Origin: Thiobacillus sp. 65-1402
GTDB taxonomy: Bacteria > Pseudomonadota > Gammaproteobacteria > Burkholderiales > Thiobacillaceae
Direction: 5' to 3'
Length of the DNA stretch: 64,000 bases
NCBI RefSeq assembly: GCF_001897685.1
Contig: NZ_MKUG01000001.1
Location: forward strand, 46,506-110,505
This document shows positions 20,201-29,501 of this stretch, piece by piece. The position numbers and the translations under genes were made by a program. The notes below the pieces were generated by a model. That model was given only the letters and a program-made list of their open reading frames with translations, was not told the DNA's origin and did no database searches. The stretch's first letter is position 1, and every line of letters begins with the position of its first letter.

Positions 20201-20543
20201 TGCCAGGATCGAGGCGGATGCCCGCGCCCTGCTGGCGCAGCCGCACCTGGCGCGCTTCTTCGATCCCGCGCTGTACCTGCGCGCGCACAACGAGCTGGCG
20301 CTGCTGGATGCCGACGGCCGGATGCAGCGGCTCGACCGCGTGGTGGAATTCGACGATGCGGTATGGCTGATCGACTACAAAACCGGCGACGACAGCCGCA
20401 TGTTGTCCGCCGCGCAGCTGGCCGAACGCCATCGGCCCCAGCTGGCGGGCTATCGCGCCCTGCTGGCGGCGCTGTATCCGGGCAAGCCGGTGCATGCCGC
20501 GGTGCTGCTGGCCGACGGCCGGCTGATTCGAATGGAGACCTGA
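17286..20543 (+). CDS. UvrD/REP helicase-nuclease, AddA-like
   Basis: ACAGSGKTWLLVSRM Walker A, LLDEFQDTN, VGDPKQAIYRFRRGE, LLTIHGAKGLE, C-terminal LIDYKTGDD. Confidence 0.88.
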   Translation: MSEPLETSVALAPGHSAVVEACAGSGKTWLLVSRMIRLLLAGAEPSELLAITFTRKAAQEMTDRLHAWLRVLALEDDATVRAFLRERAVPEHGIEALLPRARGLLEAVLTAQPGPTVTTFHGWFLDLLKRAPLEAGLPWGAPLLERERQRQEEVRDQLLTKWAAAPQSAEGTALLALLADIGEHNLHALLAHFLQARAEWWAYTDGQPNPVAYALEQLRPGLHPDLETDPVAAFWADELMLARVKRVGYALEKGSKTEAERARDILDASKLAPQAAHGVLMTRLMTAGARRKKQATRELEKALGAELDSYLRDLDALETALETITAIQTDICIWNLNRHGLLLGHALLQGYQDAKAQQGAIDFADAEWLACRLLASEEHAPALALKLDARYRHLLLDEFQDTNPLQWQALSSWLSEAHAADSAMTVFMVGDPKQAIYRFRRGEARVFDAAADFLRTHFGAPHFSATMTRRLSPAVVQAINPVFAGAAGFAAHSHAPANAARPGALRCLPVGVDRSAAVTTAGLPHEGNRMRNPLTTPQPEADERAVHVEAQVFARVLRDEVLGRWGVADGPAENSRPARPGDVMALVRKRTHLHLYERALEAAGIPFITSRRGGLLHALEAQDVIALLETLLLPHADLKLAHALKSPLFGCSDADLLRVFGSDEPCGWERLTALAEQPDCPPALARAAQLLAGWRARVGTLPVHDLLDRIYFEGDLEARYAAAVPEAMRPQVAANLRAFMQLALTQDAGRYPTLAGFIRELASLVDDADAAPGEGLAADGENAVRLLTIHGAKGLEAPIVWLLGGSDHARGDSHGVLAPWPPEAARPEHFSLFGKQDERGAWRERWFAEEAVLTQRESDNLLYVALTRAEQGLIVSGAADKSAWLQRVEAAWQGLALPADLPPAARADAPCMTAAAPRIAAPAVGQRLAPAPASPAAASGELFHACLEHHAPPGAPRDLPALAMQLGVAAGLARIEADARALLAQPHLARFFDPALYLRAHNELALLDADGRMQRLDRVVEFDDAVWLIDYKTGDDSRMLSAAQLAERHRPQLAGYRALLAALYPGKPVHAAVLLADGRLIRMET

Positions 20544-20545
20544 AC

Positions 20546-21145
20546 ATGTCCGACAAACCCTTTGCCGAGTCCTGCGTGCAGAACCGCGACCCGATCCTGG
20601 CGGTGCTGCGCGAGATATTTGCCGACCGCCGCAGCGTGCTGGAAATCGGCAGCGGCACCGGCCAGCATGCGGTGTATTTCGGTGCCGAACTGCCGCATCT
20701 CGTCTGGCAGACCGCCGATGTGCCGCAGCAGCATCCCGGCATCCGGCAATGGCTCGACGAGGCGGCGCTGCCCAACGTGCTGCCGCCGATCGCGCTCGAC
20801 GTCAGCCAGACAGCCTGGCGCAACGGCCGCTACGATGCGGTGTTCTCGGCCAACACGCTGCACATCATGGGCTGGCCCGAGGTCGAACGGTTTTTCGAGG
20901 GCATCGGCGACGTGTTCGAAGCGGGCGGCGTGCTGGCGGTCTACGGCCCGTTCAATTACAACGGCGCCTTCACCTCGGAGAGCAATGCCCGTTTCGACGC
21001 CTGGCTGAAAGCGCGCGACCCCGCCTCCGGCGTGCGCGACTTCGAGGCAGTGGATGCGCTGGCGCGCGCCCAGGGTCTGGTTCTGCAACGGGATATCGCC
21101 ATGCCGGCGAACAATCGCACCCTGGTGTGGCGGCGCACAGGCTGA
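20546..21145 (+). CDS. DUF938 SAM-dependent methyltransferase
   Basis: VLEIGSGTGQHAVYFGAELPHLVWQTAD and FSANTLHIMGW motifs. Confidence 0.85.
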   Translation: MSDKPFAESCVQNRDPILAVLREIFADRRSVLEIGSGTGQHAVYFGAELPHLVWQTADVPQQHPGIRQWLDEAALPNVLPPIALDVSQTAWRNGRYDAVFSANTLHIMGWPEVERFFEGIGDVFEAGGVLAVYGPFNYNGAFTSESNARFDAWLKARDPASGVRDFEAVDALARAQGLVLQRDIAMPANNRTLVWRRTG

Positions 21146-21207
21146 ACCCAGCCTTGTCTTGCAGGTGGCTTTGCTATAACAAAACCATCGCAGGCAGGGG
21201 AAAATTC

Positions 21208-21546
21208 ATGCGCATCGCCGAATTGATTCAACGCTGGGGCCAGGAGGGGCATGCGCGCGCGGACGTGCGCGCCTATACCGTCCATTTGCCGTTACGCGAC
21301 GCTGCGCGGGTGGAAGCCCTGCACGTCATGTATCCCGGCCGCAGCGACTCCCAGTTGATGGCCGACCTGATCCGCGCCGCCCTCGACGAACTGGAGGTTG
21401 CCATGCCCTACATTCCCGGCAGCCGCATCATTGCCGAAGACGACTACGGCGACCCGATCTACGAAGACCTCGGCCCCACGCCGCAGTTTTATTCGCTGTC
21501 GCATGAAATCCTGCGCAAGTTCGCCGCCCCGCCGCTCGACAAGTAG
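21208..21546 (+). CDS. Small conserved-looking hypothetical protein (113 codons)
   Basis: Intact ORF preceded by purine-rich GGGGAAAA; no family recognised with confidence. Confidence 0.6.
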   Translation: MRIAELIQRWGQEGHARADVRAYTVHLPLRDAARVEALHVMYPGRSDSQLMADLIRAALDELEVAMPYIPGSRIIAEDDYGDPIYEDLGPTPQFYSLSHEILRKFAAPPLDK

Positions 21547-21680
21547 CCGTCGAATTAATTTACATTTCGCGGCCGGCCCGGTCGGGGCAGGCATTCCACC
21601 ACGTTGTTTTTGCTGGCCTTTGCTTGGCTGGCACAAGGTTTGCATAATGCCTTGGCACAACGACTCAGACTGCGGACATC

Positions 21681-21920
21681 ATGTATCTTGGCCCGGCCTT
21701 CCTTTTCGCGGCGTTTGCCAGCCTGTTTTATGTTCCGGGCTTTCTCGACCAGCCCCTCGGCATGCTCACGCCGCGTCAACTTGTCTCGCAACTGCTGTTT
21801 TCCGTATTTGCGCTGATTGCGCTGGCGGCGCTGGCGCGTTCGATCGAGCTCGACCCGGTATGGCCATGGCGGCCCGGATTTCGCCGCGTCATGAACTGGC
21901 TGCGGGGGCGCGCGCAGTAA
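21681..21920 (+). CDS. Small membrane protein, hypothetical
   Basis: 79 aa with two hydrophobic stretches (FLFAAFASLFYV, LLFSVFALIALAAL). Confidence 0.5.
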   Translation: MYLGPAFLFAAFASLFYVPGFLDQPLGMLTPRQLVSQLLFSVFALIALAALARSIELDPVWPWRPGFRRVMNWLRGRAQ

Positions 21921-21985
21921 ATCCGCGCCATCCATTTGCCGCCTGTGCGGCATAAAATGGCGGCTTTCCGTCTTGCGAAGCCGTC

Positions 21986-23212
21986 ATGCCCGTCAACCTC
22001 TCCGCCCCCGACCCCGCCTCCCTGCTGCCCGTTGCCGGCGTTCGCCTCGGCATTGCGTCCGCCGGCATCAAGAAACCCGGACGCCGCGACATCACCCTGA
22101 TCGAGCTGGCGCCCGGCTCCCGGGTGGCCGGGGTGTTCACGCAAAACCGCTTCTGCGCCGCGCCGGTCGCCTTGTGCAAACAGCATCTGGCTGCGGGCGA
22201 TATCCGCGCCCTGCTGATCAATACCGGCAATGCCAACGCCGGCACCGGCGAGGAAGGACTCCGGCGCGCGCGCCGGACTTGCGAGGCGGTGGCGCAGTTG
22301 ATGGGATGCGCGGCGGAAAACGTGCTGCCGTTTTCCACCGGGGTGATCCTGGAGCCGCTGCCGGTCGACAAGATCCTGCCCGCGCTGCCCGCCGCCCGGG
22401 CCGACCTCGCACCGGACCACTGGAGCGAGGCGGCGCACGCGATCATGACCACCGACATCGTCGCCAAGGGCGTCTCGCGCCGGGTACAGGCCGGCGGCAG
22501 CACGGTCACGGTCACCGGCATCGCCAAGGGCTCCGGCATGATCCACCCCAACATGGCGACCATGCTCGGCTACGTGGCGACCGACGCGGTGATCGCGCCC
22601 GGCCTGATGCCGCAGCTGGTGAAGGAGGTGGCCGACGTGTCGTTCAACTGCGTCACCGTCGACGGCGACACCTCGACCAACGACAGCTTCATCCTGATCG
22701 CCACCGGCCAGGCCGGCAATGCCGAAATTGCCGACCTCGCCGGCGCCGACTACGCCGCGCTGAAAGCCGCCTTGAGCGAGGTGGCCATCGGCTTGGCGCA
22801 GGCGATGGCGCGCGACGGTGAGGGGGCGACCAAGTTCATCACCGTGGCAGTCGAAGGCGGCCGCGACCGCGCCGAATGCAAGCAGATCGCCTACGCCATC
22901 GCGCGTTCGCCGCTGGTCAAGACCGCCTTTTTCGCCAGCGACCCCAACCTCGGGCGCATCCTTGCCGCCATCGGCTATGCCGGCGTGACCGACCTCGACG
23001 TCAACGCCTTGCAGGTTTACCTGGGCGACGTGCTGGTGGCGGAGCAGGGCGGCCGCGCGGCAAGCTATACCGAGGCGCAGGGCGCGGCCGTGATGAAGGA
23101 AGCCGACATCGTCGTGCGCGTGGTGCTGAACCGCGGCCACGCGGACGCCACGGTGTGGACCTGCGATTTCTCGTACGACTACGTGAAGATCAACGCGGAA
23201 TACCGCACCTGA
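21986..23212 (+). CDS. argJ: Bifunctional glutamate N-acetyltransferase/amino-acid acetyltransferase ArgJ
   Basis: [16 protein letters not shown] autoprocessing motif; [11 protein letters not shown]. Confidence 0.95.
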   Translation: MPVNLSAPDPASLLPVAGVRLGIASAGIKKPGRRDITLIELAPGSRVAGVFTQNRFCAAPVALCKQHLAAGDIRALLINTGNANAGTGEEGLRRARRTCEAVAQLMGCAAENVLPFSTGVILEPLPVDKILPALPAARADLAPDHWSEAAHAIMTTDIVAKGVSRRVQAGGSTVTVTGIAKGSGMIHPNMATMLGYVATDAVIAPGLMPQLVKEVADVSFNCVTVDGDTSTNDSFILIATGQAGNAEIADLAGADYAALKAALSEVAIGLAQAMARDGEGATKFITVAVEGGRDRAECKQIAYAIARSPLVKTAFFASDPNLGRILAAIGYAGVTDLDVNALQVYLGDVLVAEQGGRAASYTEAQGAAVMKEADIVVRVVLNRGHADATVWTCDFSYDYVKINAEYRT

Positions 23213-23216
23213 TGCC

Positions 23217-23702
23217 ATGAGCATCCGGCTCAGCGCCGAACAGGCCGCCTTCCTGCAGGGTCCGCTGTCGATCAACGTCGGCGCGGTCGGACGCGACGGC
23301 TGGCCCTGCGTATGCCGGGCACAGGGCGCGCTGGTGGCGCGCGACCGGCGCACGCTGACGGTGCTGCTCGCGGCCGAGCGCGGACGCGAGGTGCTGGCCG
23401 CACTGGACGCCGGCAGCGGCATCGCGGTGGTGTTCAGCCATCCGGCAACGCATGCGACGCTGCAGCTCAAGGCCCCATGTGCGACGCGCGTGGCGCCGAA
23501 CTCGGCGCACCATGCCTGCCATGCGCGCTACGCGGCCGCATTCGGCGGCGAACTCGGCGCACTGGGCTACGGCGACGAACTGGTGCGCGGCCTGACTGCA
23601 TTGACGGCGGCTGGCGATCTGGCGGCGCTGCGCTTCGCCCCGGAAATCGTCTTCGACCAGACCCCCGGCCCGGCCGCCGGCCGCGTGCTGGCGGCGGCAT
23701 GA
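23217..23702 (+). CDS. Pyridoxamine 5'-phosphate oxidase-like (FMN split-barrel) protein
   Basis: Short protein with GPLSINVGAVGRDGWPCVCRAQGALVA pattern; coupled by ATGA overlap to the next gene. Confidence 0.5.
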   Translation: MSIRLSAEQAAFLQGPLSINVGAVGRDGWPCVCRAQGALVARDRRTLTVLLAAERGREVLAALDAGSGIAVVFSHPATHATLQLKAPCATRVAPNSAHHACHARYAAAFGGELGALGYGDELVRGLTALTAAGDLAALRFAPEIVFDQTPGPAAGRVLAAA

Positions 23703-25009
23703 AGCCCACGCTGGAGTCGCTGCGCGCCTGCCTCGACGGCGCGGTTCCCGCCGTGATCGCCACCTGCGCAGCGGACGGCACCCCCAACGTGGCCTACGCC
23801 TCGCAGGTGCATTACGTCGACGCCGAACACGTGGCGCTGTCGTACCAGTTTTTCAGCAAGACGCGCGAGAACGTGCTCGCCCATCCTTACGCGCAGGTGC
23901 AGGTGGTCGAGCCGGGCAGCTTTCGCCACTACCGTCTGCGCGTGCAGTACTTGCGCACCGAGACCGGCGGGCCGCTTTTCCAATACATGAAGGCACAGCT
24001 CGCCGGCATCGCCGCGCAAAGCGGCATGGGCAAGGTGTTCGTGCTGCGCGGCGCGGACATCTACCGGGTGCTCGACATCGAGGCGGTCGATCCCCGCCTG
24101 CCGCCCGCGCCGCCGCCGCCCGATGCGCTGCTGCGCCTGCGCCGCACCCTCGACCATCTGGGCGCGTGCGACGAACTTGCCCAACTGGCCGACCGTGCGC
24201 TCGCCGCGCTCACGCCCGGCTTCGGCATCCGCCACGCGCTCCTGATGATGCTGGACGAGGCCGGCGCGTCGCTCTATACCCTGGCGAGCCTGGGTTACGG
24301 CCATTCCGGGATCGGCGCCGAGGTGGCGCTGGGCAAGGGCATCATCGGCGTGGCGGCGCACGAGCGGATTCTCGTGCGCATCAATCACCGCACCGGCGAT
24401 TACGCCTACCATGCTGCGCTGCGCACGGCCGCGACCAACGAGCCGCGCATCCCGTTGCCGGTGCTGGCCGAACCGCACAGCCAGATCGCGGTGCCGCTCA
24501 TGCACGCCGACCGCCTGCTGGGCGTGCTCTACGCCGAAAGCGAACACGATGCCTTCTTCAGCCATGCCGACGAGGACGCGCTGGCGATCTATGGCCGCCA
24601 CCTCGCCGCGCTGGTCGCACAGCTGGCGGCCCTGCCGGACGATGCCGAGCCCCTGCCGGCCGCGGCCACACCAGCCCCCACCGGCGCGCCGCTCGCAGTG
24701 CGCTACTTTCCCGACGACCACAGCGTGTTCATCGACAATGACTACCTCATCAAGGGCGTCGCCGGCAGCATTCTGTGGACGCTGCTCAACGAACACGCAC
24801 AAAGCGGCCGCCGCGATTTCTGCAACCGCGAACTGCGCCGCGACCGGCGCCTGCCGCTGCCCGACGGCGGCGACAACCTGGAAACCCGGCTGATCCTGCT
24901 GCAACGCCGGCTCGCCGAACGCTGCCCGGCCATCGCGCTGGAAAAGACCGGGCGCGGCCGCTTTCGCCTGGTGCTGGACCGCCCGCTGGCCTTGCACGCG
25001 ATGCTCTAG
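23699..25009 (+). CDS. PPOX-like / GAF / C-terminal winged-helix-like fusion protein
   Basis: N-terminal split-barrel-like (VPAVIATCAADGTPNVAYASQVHYVD), central GAF-like (GKGIIGVAAHERILVRI...IAVPLMHADRLLGVLYAES), C-terminal ILWTLLNEHAQ...NRELRRDRRLPLPDGGDNLETRLILLQRRL. Confidence 0.7.
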   Translation: MKPTLESLRACLDGAVPAVIATCAADGTPNVAYASQVHYVDAEHVALSYQFFSKTRENVLAHPYAQVQVVEPGSFRHYRLRVQYLRTETGGPLFQYMKAQLAGIAAQSGMGKVFVLRGADIYRVLDIEAVDPRLPPAPPPPDALLRLRRTLDHLGACDELAQLADRALAALTPGFGIRHALLMMLDEAGASLYTLASLGYGHSGIGAEVALGKGIIGVAAHERILVRINHRTGDYAYHAALRTAATNEPRIPLPVLAEPHSQIAVPLMHADRLLGVLYAESEHDAFFSHADEDALAIYGRHLAALVAQLAALPDDAEPLPAAATPAPTGAPLAVRYFPDDHSVFIDNDYLIKGVAGSILWTLLNEHAQSGRRDFCNRELRRDRRLPLPDGGDNLETRLILLQRRLAERCPAIALEKTGRGRFRLVLDRPLALHAML

Positions 25010-25503
25010 CGCTGGCTGGCCATCGGCGGCAGGTTCTTCGGCGTGAAGTCAAAATACGGCGTCGCCACCTTGCCGCCGGGCGACACGTAGGCTGGCGCGG
25101 GCGAACCCTTCACGCCGAGGCTGCGCACGTAGCGGTAGATCGCCTTGAGGTCGGCATCGCTCATGGCACGCAGCGACGGCGACGGCATCGGCGGCCGCAT
25201 CGGCTGGCGTGCCCGCGCCAGCCAGGCCTGCTCGTCCATCTGCTGGAACAGCAGGCGCAAATTGGTGGCGTAAGTCGTGCCCCACGGCCCCTGCCAGCCC
25301 ATCGCGTCGCCGGTCAGCCATTCGGCCTCGGGCACCTGGCCGCTTTTCTGCGTGTAGCCGGTGGTATGGCAATCGTTGCAGCCCGAGATCTGGATCAGAT
25401 AGCGGCCGTGGCGGATGTCGGCGTCGCCGGCGGGCGGCTGCGCCCCTGCCAGCCCGGCCCAGCCGGCAAGCAGCGCGCCTGCGATTTTCAAAGTTGTCTT
25501 CAT
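25006..25503 (-). CDS. Secreted c-type cytochrome (single CxxCH)
   Basis: Signal peptide MKTTLKIAGALLAGWAGLAGA; ISGCNDCHTTGY haem motif. Confidence 0.85.
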   Translation of the reverse strand: MKTTLKIAGALLAGWAGLAGAQPPAGDADIRHGRYLIQISGCNDCHTTGYTQKSGQVPEAEWLTGDAMGWQGPWGTTYATNLRLLFQQMDEQAWLARARQPMRPPMPSPSLRAMSDADLKAIYRYVRSLGVKGSPAPAYVSPGGKVATPYFDFTPKNLPPMASQR

Positions 25504-25638
25504 GGCAATGCTCTCCTGTTTCGTTGCGGGACGCACGATGCGCCGAGCGACCGGCAGCTTAGGCGGATTGCCAGGCGCCCGTTGATAAGTCTTTGCTAGC
25601 GAAAACCTAAATTTTTCCTAAGCGGCTAGAATCTCCGC

Positions 25639-26478
25639 ATGACCGATTTCGCCGCCCTCCTGCCCCGCATCGAACACCTGCTCGACCGCCTCGACACCCC
25701 CGCCGCCGCACCGGGGCTGGACTGGAAAAACGTGCGCGCCGCGCGCTGGTCGGCGCAGGCCGGCGGACTGAAGCCGATCCTGCACCCGCAGCGGGCGGCA
25801 TTGAAAGACCTGCTGGCGATCGACGAGCAGAAGCAGCGGGTGGACGCCAACACACGCCAGTTCGTCGCCAGCAGGCCCGCCAACAACGTGCTGCTGAGCG
25901 GCGCGCGCGGCTGCGGCAAGTCCTCGCTGGTGAAGGCCGTGCACGCCAAATACGCGGCGAAGGGGCTGCGCCTGATCGAGGTCGACAAGGCCGGGCTGCC
26001 GAGCCTGCCGGACCTGTTCGAGCTGCTGGCGGATGCCGACTATCGCTTCATCGTCTTCATCGACGACCTGACTTTCGCCGAGCACGAAGCCGGCTACGCC
26101 AGCCTGAAGGCCGCGCTCGACGGCTCGCTGGCGGGACCGAGCGACAACGTGCTGATCTACGCCACCAGCAACCGCCGCCACCTGATGCCGGAATACATGG
26201 CGGAAAACCTGGAAACGAAACACCTCGGCGGCGAGGTGCATCCGGGCGAGGCGACCGAGGAAAAGGTTTCGCTGTCCGACCGCTTCGGACTGTGGGTATC
26301 GTTCCATGGCATGGACCAGGAAACCTATCTGGCGATCGCCCGGCACTGGGCCGAGCGCCTTGGTGCGACGCCGGACGAGACATTCGAGCGCGCCGCGCTG
26401 CAGTGGTCGCTCGGACGCGGCGCACGCAACGGCCGGGTGGCGTGGCAGTTCGCACGCGACTGGGCGGGGAAGCAATGA
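25639..26478 (+). CDS. DUF815-family AAA ATPase
   Basis: [51 protein letters not shown]. Confidence 0.9.
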   Translation: MTDFAALLPRIEHLLDRLDTPAAAPGLDWKNVRAARWSAQAGGLKPILHPQRAALKDLLAIDEQKQRVDANTRQFVASRPANNVLLSGARGCGKSSLVKAVHAKYAAKGLRLIEVDKAGLPSLPDLFELLADADYRFIVFIDDLTFAEHEAGYASLKAALDGSLAGPSDNVLIYATSNRRHLMPEYMAENLETKHLGGEVHPGEATEEKVSLSDRFGLWVSFHGMDQETYLAIARHWAERLGATPDETFERAALQWSLGRGARNGRVAWQFARDWAGKQ

Positions 26479-27473
26479 GCCCGTCGCCCATCACGGAAGT
26501 CGTGGCGGCCGTGCTGACCCGGCCCGATGGCCGGGTGCTGCAGGAGGGTCGCGGCGCAGCAGCGGGGCACCCACCGGCGTACCCCTCGCGGGTGCTGCTG
26601 GCGCAGCGGCCGCCGGGCAAGGTCTATGCGGGTTACTGGGAATTCCCCGGCGGCAAGGTGGAGCCGGGCGAAACGCTGGAGGCCGCGCTGGCGCGCGAAC
26701 TGCACGAGGAACTCGGCATCGTGATCGAGCGCGCCTGCCGCTGGATCACCCGGGTATTCGAATACCCGCACGCCACGGTACGGCTGAATTTCTTCCGCGT
26801 GTTCGAATGGCAGGGCGAGCCGCACCCGCACGAAGGGCAGGTTTTTTCCTGGCAGTTGCCCGACGCGGTCGAGGTCACGCCGCTGCTGCCCGCCAACTTT
26901 CCGATCCTGAAGGCGCTGTCGCTGCCGCCGCTGCTGGGGATTTCTCACGCCGAGTCGCTCGGCGTCGATACCTTCCTGGCGCGGCTGGATGTCGCCCTGC
27001 ATAACGGCCTGCGGCTGATCCAGCTGCGCGACAAGACGCTGCCGCAAGACACGCGCCTGCAACTCGCGCAGGCGACCGTGCGTCGCGCCCATCTGCATGG
27101 CGCGCGCGTGCTGGTCAACGGCAGCGCGGAACTGGCGCGCGCGGCGGGCGCCGACGGCGTGCATCTGGATTCGGCCGCCGCCGCCGCATTGACCGTGCGT
27201 CCCGATTGCGCATGGCTAGGGGTGTCGTGCCACGACGCTGCCGAGCTGGCGCATGCCGCCGCAATCGGGGCCGATTTTGCGCTGCTGTCGCCGGTGCTGC
27301 CCACGCTCACCCATCCGGGCGCGGCCACGCTCGGCTGGGACCGCTTCGCCGAGCTGGCCGCCGCCAGTCCGATCCCGGTGTACGGGCTGGGCGGGCTGGA
27401 GCGCCACGACGTGGCGCTGGCACAGTCGCACGGCGCGCACGGGGTGGCGCTGCTGCGGGGCGCCTGGACATGA
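26475..27473 (+). CDS. Nudix (MutT-like) hydrolase fused to thiamine-phosphate synthase-like domain
   Basis: Nudix box [24 protein letters not shown]; ThiE-like [15 protein letters not shown]...[22 protein letters not shown]; carries a 19-codon insertion. Confidence 0.9.
   Translation: MSPSPITEVVAAVLTRPDGRVLQEGRGAAAGHPPAYPSRVLLAQRPPGKVYAGYWEFPGGKVEPGETLEAALARELHEELGIVIERACRWITRVFEYPHATVRLNFFRVFEWQGEPHPHEGQVFSWQLPDAVEVTPLLPANFPILKALSLPPLLGISHAESLGVDTFLARLDVALHNGLRLIQLRDKTLPQDTRLQLAQATVRRAHLHGARVLVNGSAELARAAGADGVHLDSAAAAALTVRPDCAWLGVSCHDAAELAHAAAIGADFALLSPVLPTLTHPGAATLGWDRFAELAAASPIPVYGLGGLERHDVALAQSHGAHGVALLRGAWT
26537..26598. repeat. Copy 2 of the 62-bp dispersed repeat, in frame inside the Nudix domain
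   Basis: 58/62 identical to 10494-10555; CGGGTGCTGC present at both edges, exactly 57 bp apart. Confidence 0.9.
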
Positions 27474-27874
27474 AGCGGGCGCTGATACTGGTTGTCGTGC
27501 TGGCGGCCATCGCAGCGGCCGGCTATTGGCTGAAGCGTCCGGCCGCAGCGGTGGCGGTGAGCTGCGCCGACCCGCTGGCCGGCTGCGCGTTCGACCACCG
27601 CGGCACAACCGCACGCCTGCGCTTTTCGTCGCAGCCGGCGCCGCTGGAGGCTTTCGAGCTGAGCGTCCGCGCGCCGGGCGCCGGCCGGATCAGCGCGGAA
27701 CTGCAGATGAGCGGCATGGACATGGGCTTTAACCGCTATGACCTGCGCCCCGCCCCGGACGGCGCGTTCGGCGCAAAAGTGACCTTGCCTGCGTGCGTCA
27801 GCGGACGGCGCGACTGGGTGCTGTACCTTGACATCGACGGGACGCGTTACGCACTGCCCTTCAGCACCCGGTGA
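27470..27874 (+). CDS. Hypothetical membrane-anchored/secreted protein
   Basis: N-terminal TM/signal ([18 protein letters not shown]); ATGA overlap with upstream gene. Confidence 0.6.
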   Translation: MKRALILVVVLAAIAAAGYWLKRPAAAVAVSCADPLAGCAFDHRGTTARLRFSSQPAPLEAFELSVRAPGAGRISAELQMSGMDMGFNRYDLRPAPDGAFGAKVTLPACVSGRRDWVLYLDIDGTRYALPFSTR

Positions 27875-27946
27875 AACCTGCCGTGCATGCAATGGTCACA
27901 ATGCGGGGCATATAATCAAAAGCGGATTACTGGAGAGGGCAACACG

Positions 27947-28648
27947 ATGCTAACTGAACACACCTACAAGCAATTCGACGCCGAGCTGGAAGCCGTGCGC
28001 GCCAATGTGCTGAAGATGGGCGGCCTAGTCGAAGAGCAGATCATCAACGCGATCGAAGCGCTCACCAAGGGCGACATGAAGCTTGCCAACCAGGTGGAGG
28101 CCAACGACCACAACGTCAATGCGCTGGAAGTCGCCATCGACGAAGACTGCACCCACATCATCGCGCGCCGCCAGCCCACCGCGTCCGACCTGCGCATGGT
28201 GATGATGGTGGTGAAGACCATCACCGACCTCGAACGCATCGGTGACGAGGCCGCCAAGATCGCGCGCATGTCCCGGCTGATCCACCAGTCCGAGCGCATC
28301 AGCCTGCCGCGCTTCACCGAGGTCAAGTACATGGCCGACCTGGTGCTCGACATGCTGCGCAAGGCGCTCGACGGCTTTGCCCGCCTGGATGCCACCCTGG
28401 CGGTGGAAATCGCGCGCCAGGACCAGTCCGTGGACGAGGAATTCCGCCTCAACCTGCGCCACCTCATCACCTTCATGATGGAAGACCCGCGCACCATTTC
28501 GGTTTTCATCGACATCCTGTTCGTCACCAAGGCGATCGAGCGGATGGGCGACCATGCCAAGAACATGTCGGAGTATGTGGTCTACATGGTCAAGGGCAAG
28601 GACGTGCGCCACACCTCGCTGGAGGAAATCGAGAAGGAAGTGCTGTAG
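27947..28648 (+). CDS. phoU: Phosphate transport system regulatory protein PhoU
   Basis: FDAELEAVRANVLKMGGLVEEQI...ERIGDEAAKIARM...KAIERMGDHAKNMSEYVVY. Confidence 0.96.
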   Translation: MLTEHTYKQFDAELEAVRANVLKMGGLVEEQIINAIEALTKGDMKLANQVEANDHNVNALEVAIDEDCTHIIARRQPTASDLRMVMMVVKTITDLERIGDEAAKIARMSRLIHQSERISLPRFTEVKYMADLVLDMLRKALDGFARLDATLAVEIARQDQSVDEEFRLNLRHLITFMMEDPRTISVFIDILFVTKAIERMGDHAKNMSEYVVYMVKGKDVRHTSLEEIEKEVL

Positions 28649-28665
28649 TTTTCAGCCGCACCCAT

Positions 28666-28700
28666 GCAAACGGGCTCCTGCGGGAGCCCGTTTTGTTTGC
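28666..28700 (+). terminator. Intrinsic terminator after phoU
   Basis: AACGGGCTCCTGCGGGAGCCCGTTTTGTTT hairpin plus T-tract. Confidence 0.85.
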
Positions 28701-28769
28701 GACCTGCCGGCTTTACCCGCAAGGGGTAGGCCGTGGTTGTATAGCCGCTGAAGCGTCAACAAGCCCGCA

Positions 28770-29045
28770 CTAGCGGGCAGGCGGAACGTAGCCCGCGGCG
28801 GCATCGACATTGCCGCCGCCAAAGAAGTAGCGCTCCATTTGCTCCATCAAATAGCTGCGTGCCTGCGGGTCGGCCAGGTTGAGGCGGTTTTCATTGATCA
28901 GCATGGTCTGGTGGCGCTGCCAGCCCGCCCAGGCTTCTTTCGACACGTTCTCGAAAATCTTCTTGCCCAGGTCCCCCGGCACCGGCTGGAAGGCCAGACC
29001 TTCGGCTTCGCGCCCAAGCTTCACACAATTTACCATCCGCGTCAT
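28770..29045 (-). CDS. Fe(2+)-trafficking/oxidative damage protection protein (YggX family)
   Basis: [55 protein letters not shown]. Confidence 0.95.
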   Translation of the reverse strand: MTRMVNCVKLGREAEGLAFQPVPGDLGKKIFENVSKEAWAGWQRHQTMLINENRLNLADPQARSYLMEQMERYFFGGGNVDAAAGYVPPAR

Positions 29046-29177
29046 TTGCTGCTCCTGAAAAAGTTGATCGCCGGATTCTAACTCAACCTGGAAACGACCG
29101 TTGGGCGCACCCGCGGACGCGCAGCGGTTTCGGCCCGGCGATGAACCGGGCAGGGCGGCGAGTGGCCAACGCGCATT

Positions 29178-29501
29178 CTAAGGCTGCAGCTGCTTCTCGA
29201 TTCGCCGCGCAAATACGCCCATTTCCCTGGCCGCCTGCTTGTCGCCGCGCGCCTCGGCCACCGCGATGCCCTGCCGGTACGCGGCCAGCGCCTCGCTCCA
29301 GGCTGCGCTGTCGGTGAGCGCCTTGCCCAGCAGTTTCCAGGCGGCAGAATACTGCGTGTCGTGTTCGACCGCGCGCCGCAGATGCTCGGCAGCACGGACG
29401 GCGTCGCCTTGCTTGAGGTATTCGTTGCCCAGCGAGAACCGCAGCAGGGCATTGTCGCGCCCTTGCGCCAGCAGGGCTTCAAAATTGTCGATGGCAGACA
29501 T
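29178..29501 (-). CDS. TPR-repeat protein
   Basis: LLRFSLGNEYLKQGDAVRAAEHLRRAVEHDTQYSAAWKLLGKAL. Confidence 0.8.
   Translation of the reverse strand: MSAIDNFEALLAQGRDNALLRFSLGNEYLKQGDAVRAAEHLRRAVEHDTQYSAAWKLLGKALTDSAAWSEALAAYRQGIAVAEARGDKQAAREMGVFARRIEKQLQP

Noticed and set aside
17787-20495. 902-aa minus-strand ORF antisense to the AddA-like helicase
   Set aside because: Shadow ORF opposite an unambiguous UvrD-type gene; low-complexity composition.
26475-27473. Nudix-ThiE fusion as a new fusion protein
   Set aside because: This domain pairing is a known arrangement in proteobacteria; only the internal repeat insertion is unusual.
27911-27916. TATAAT upstream of phoU as a full sigma-70 promoter
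   Set aside because: A good -10 is visible but no convincing -35 at proper spacing and no Pho box, so not claimed as a supported promoter.
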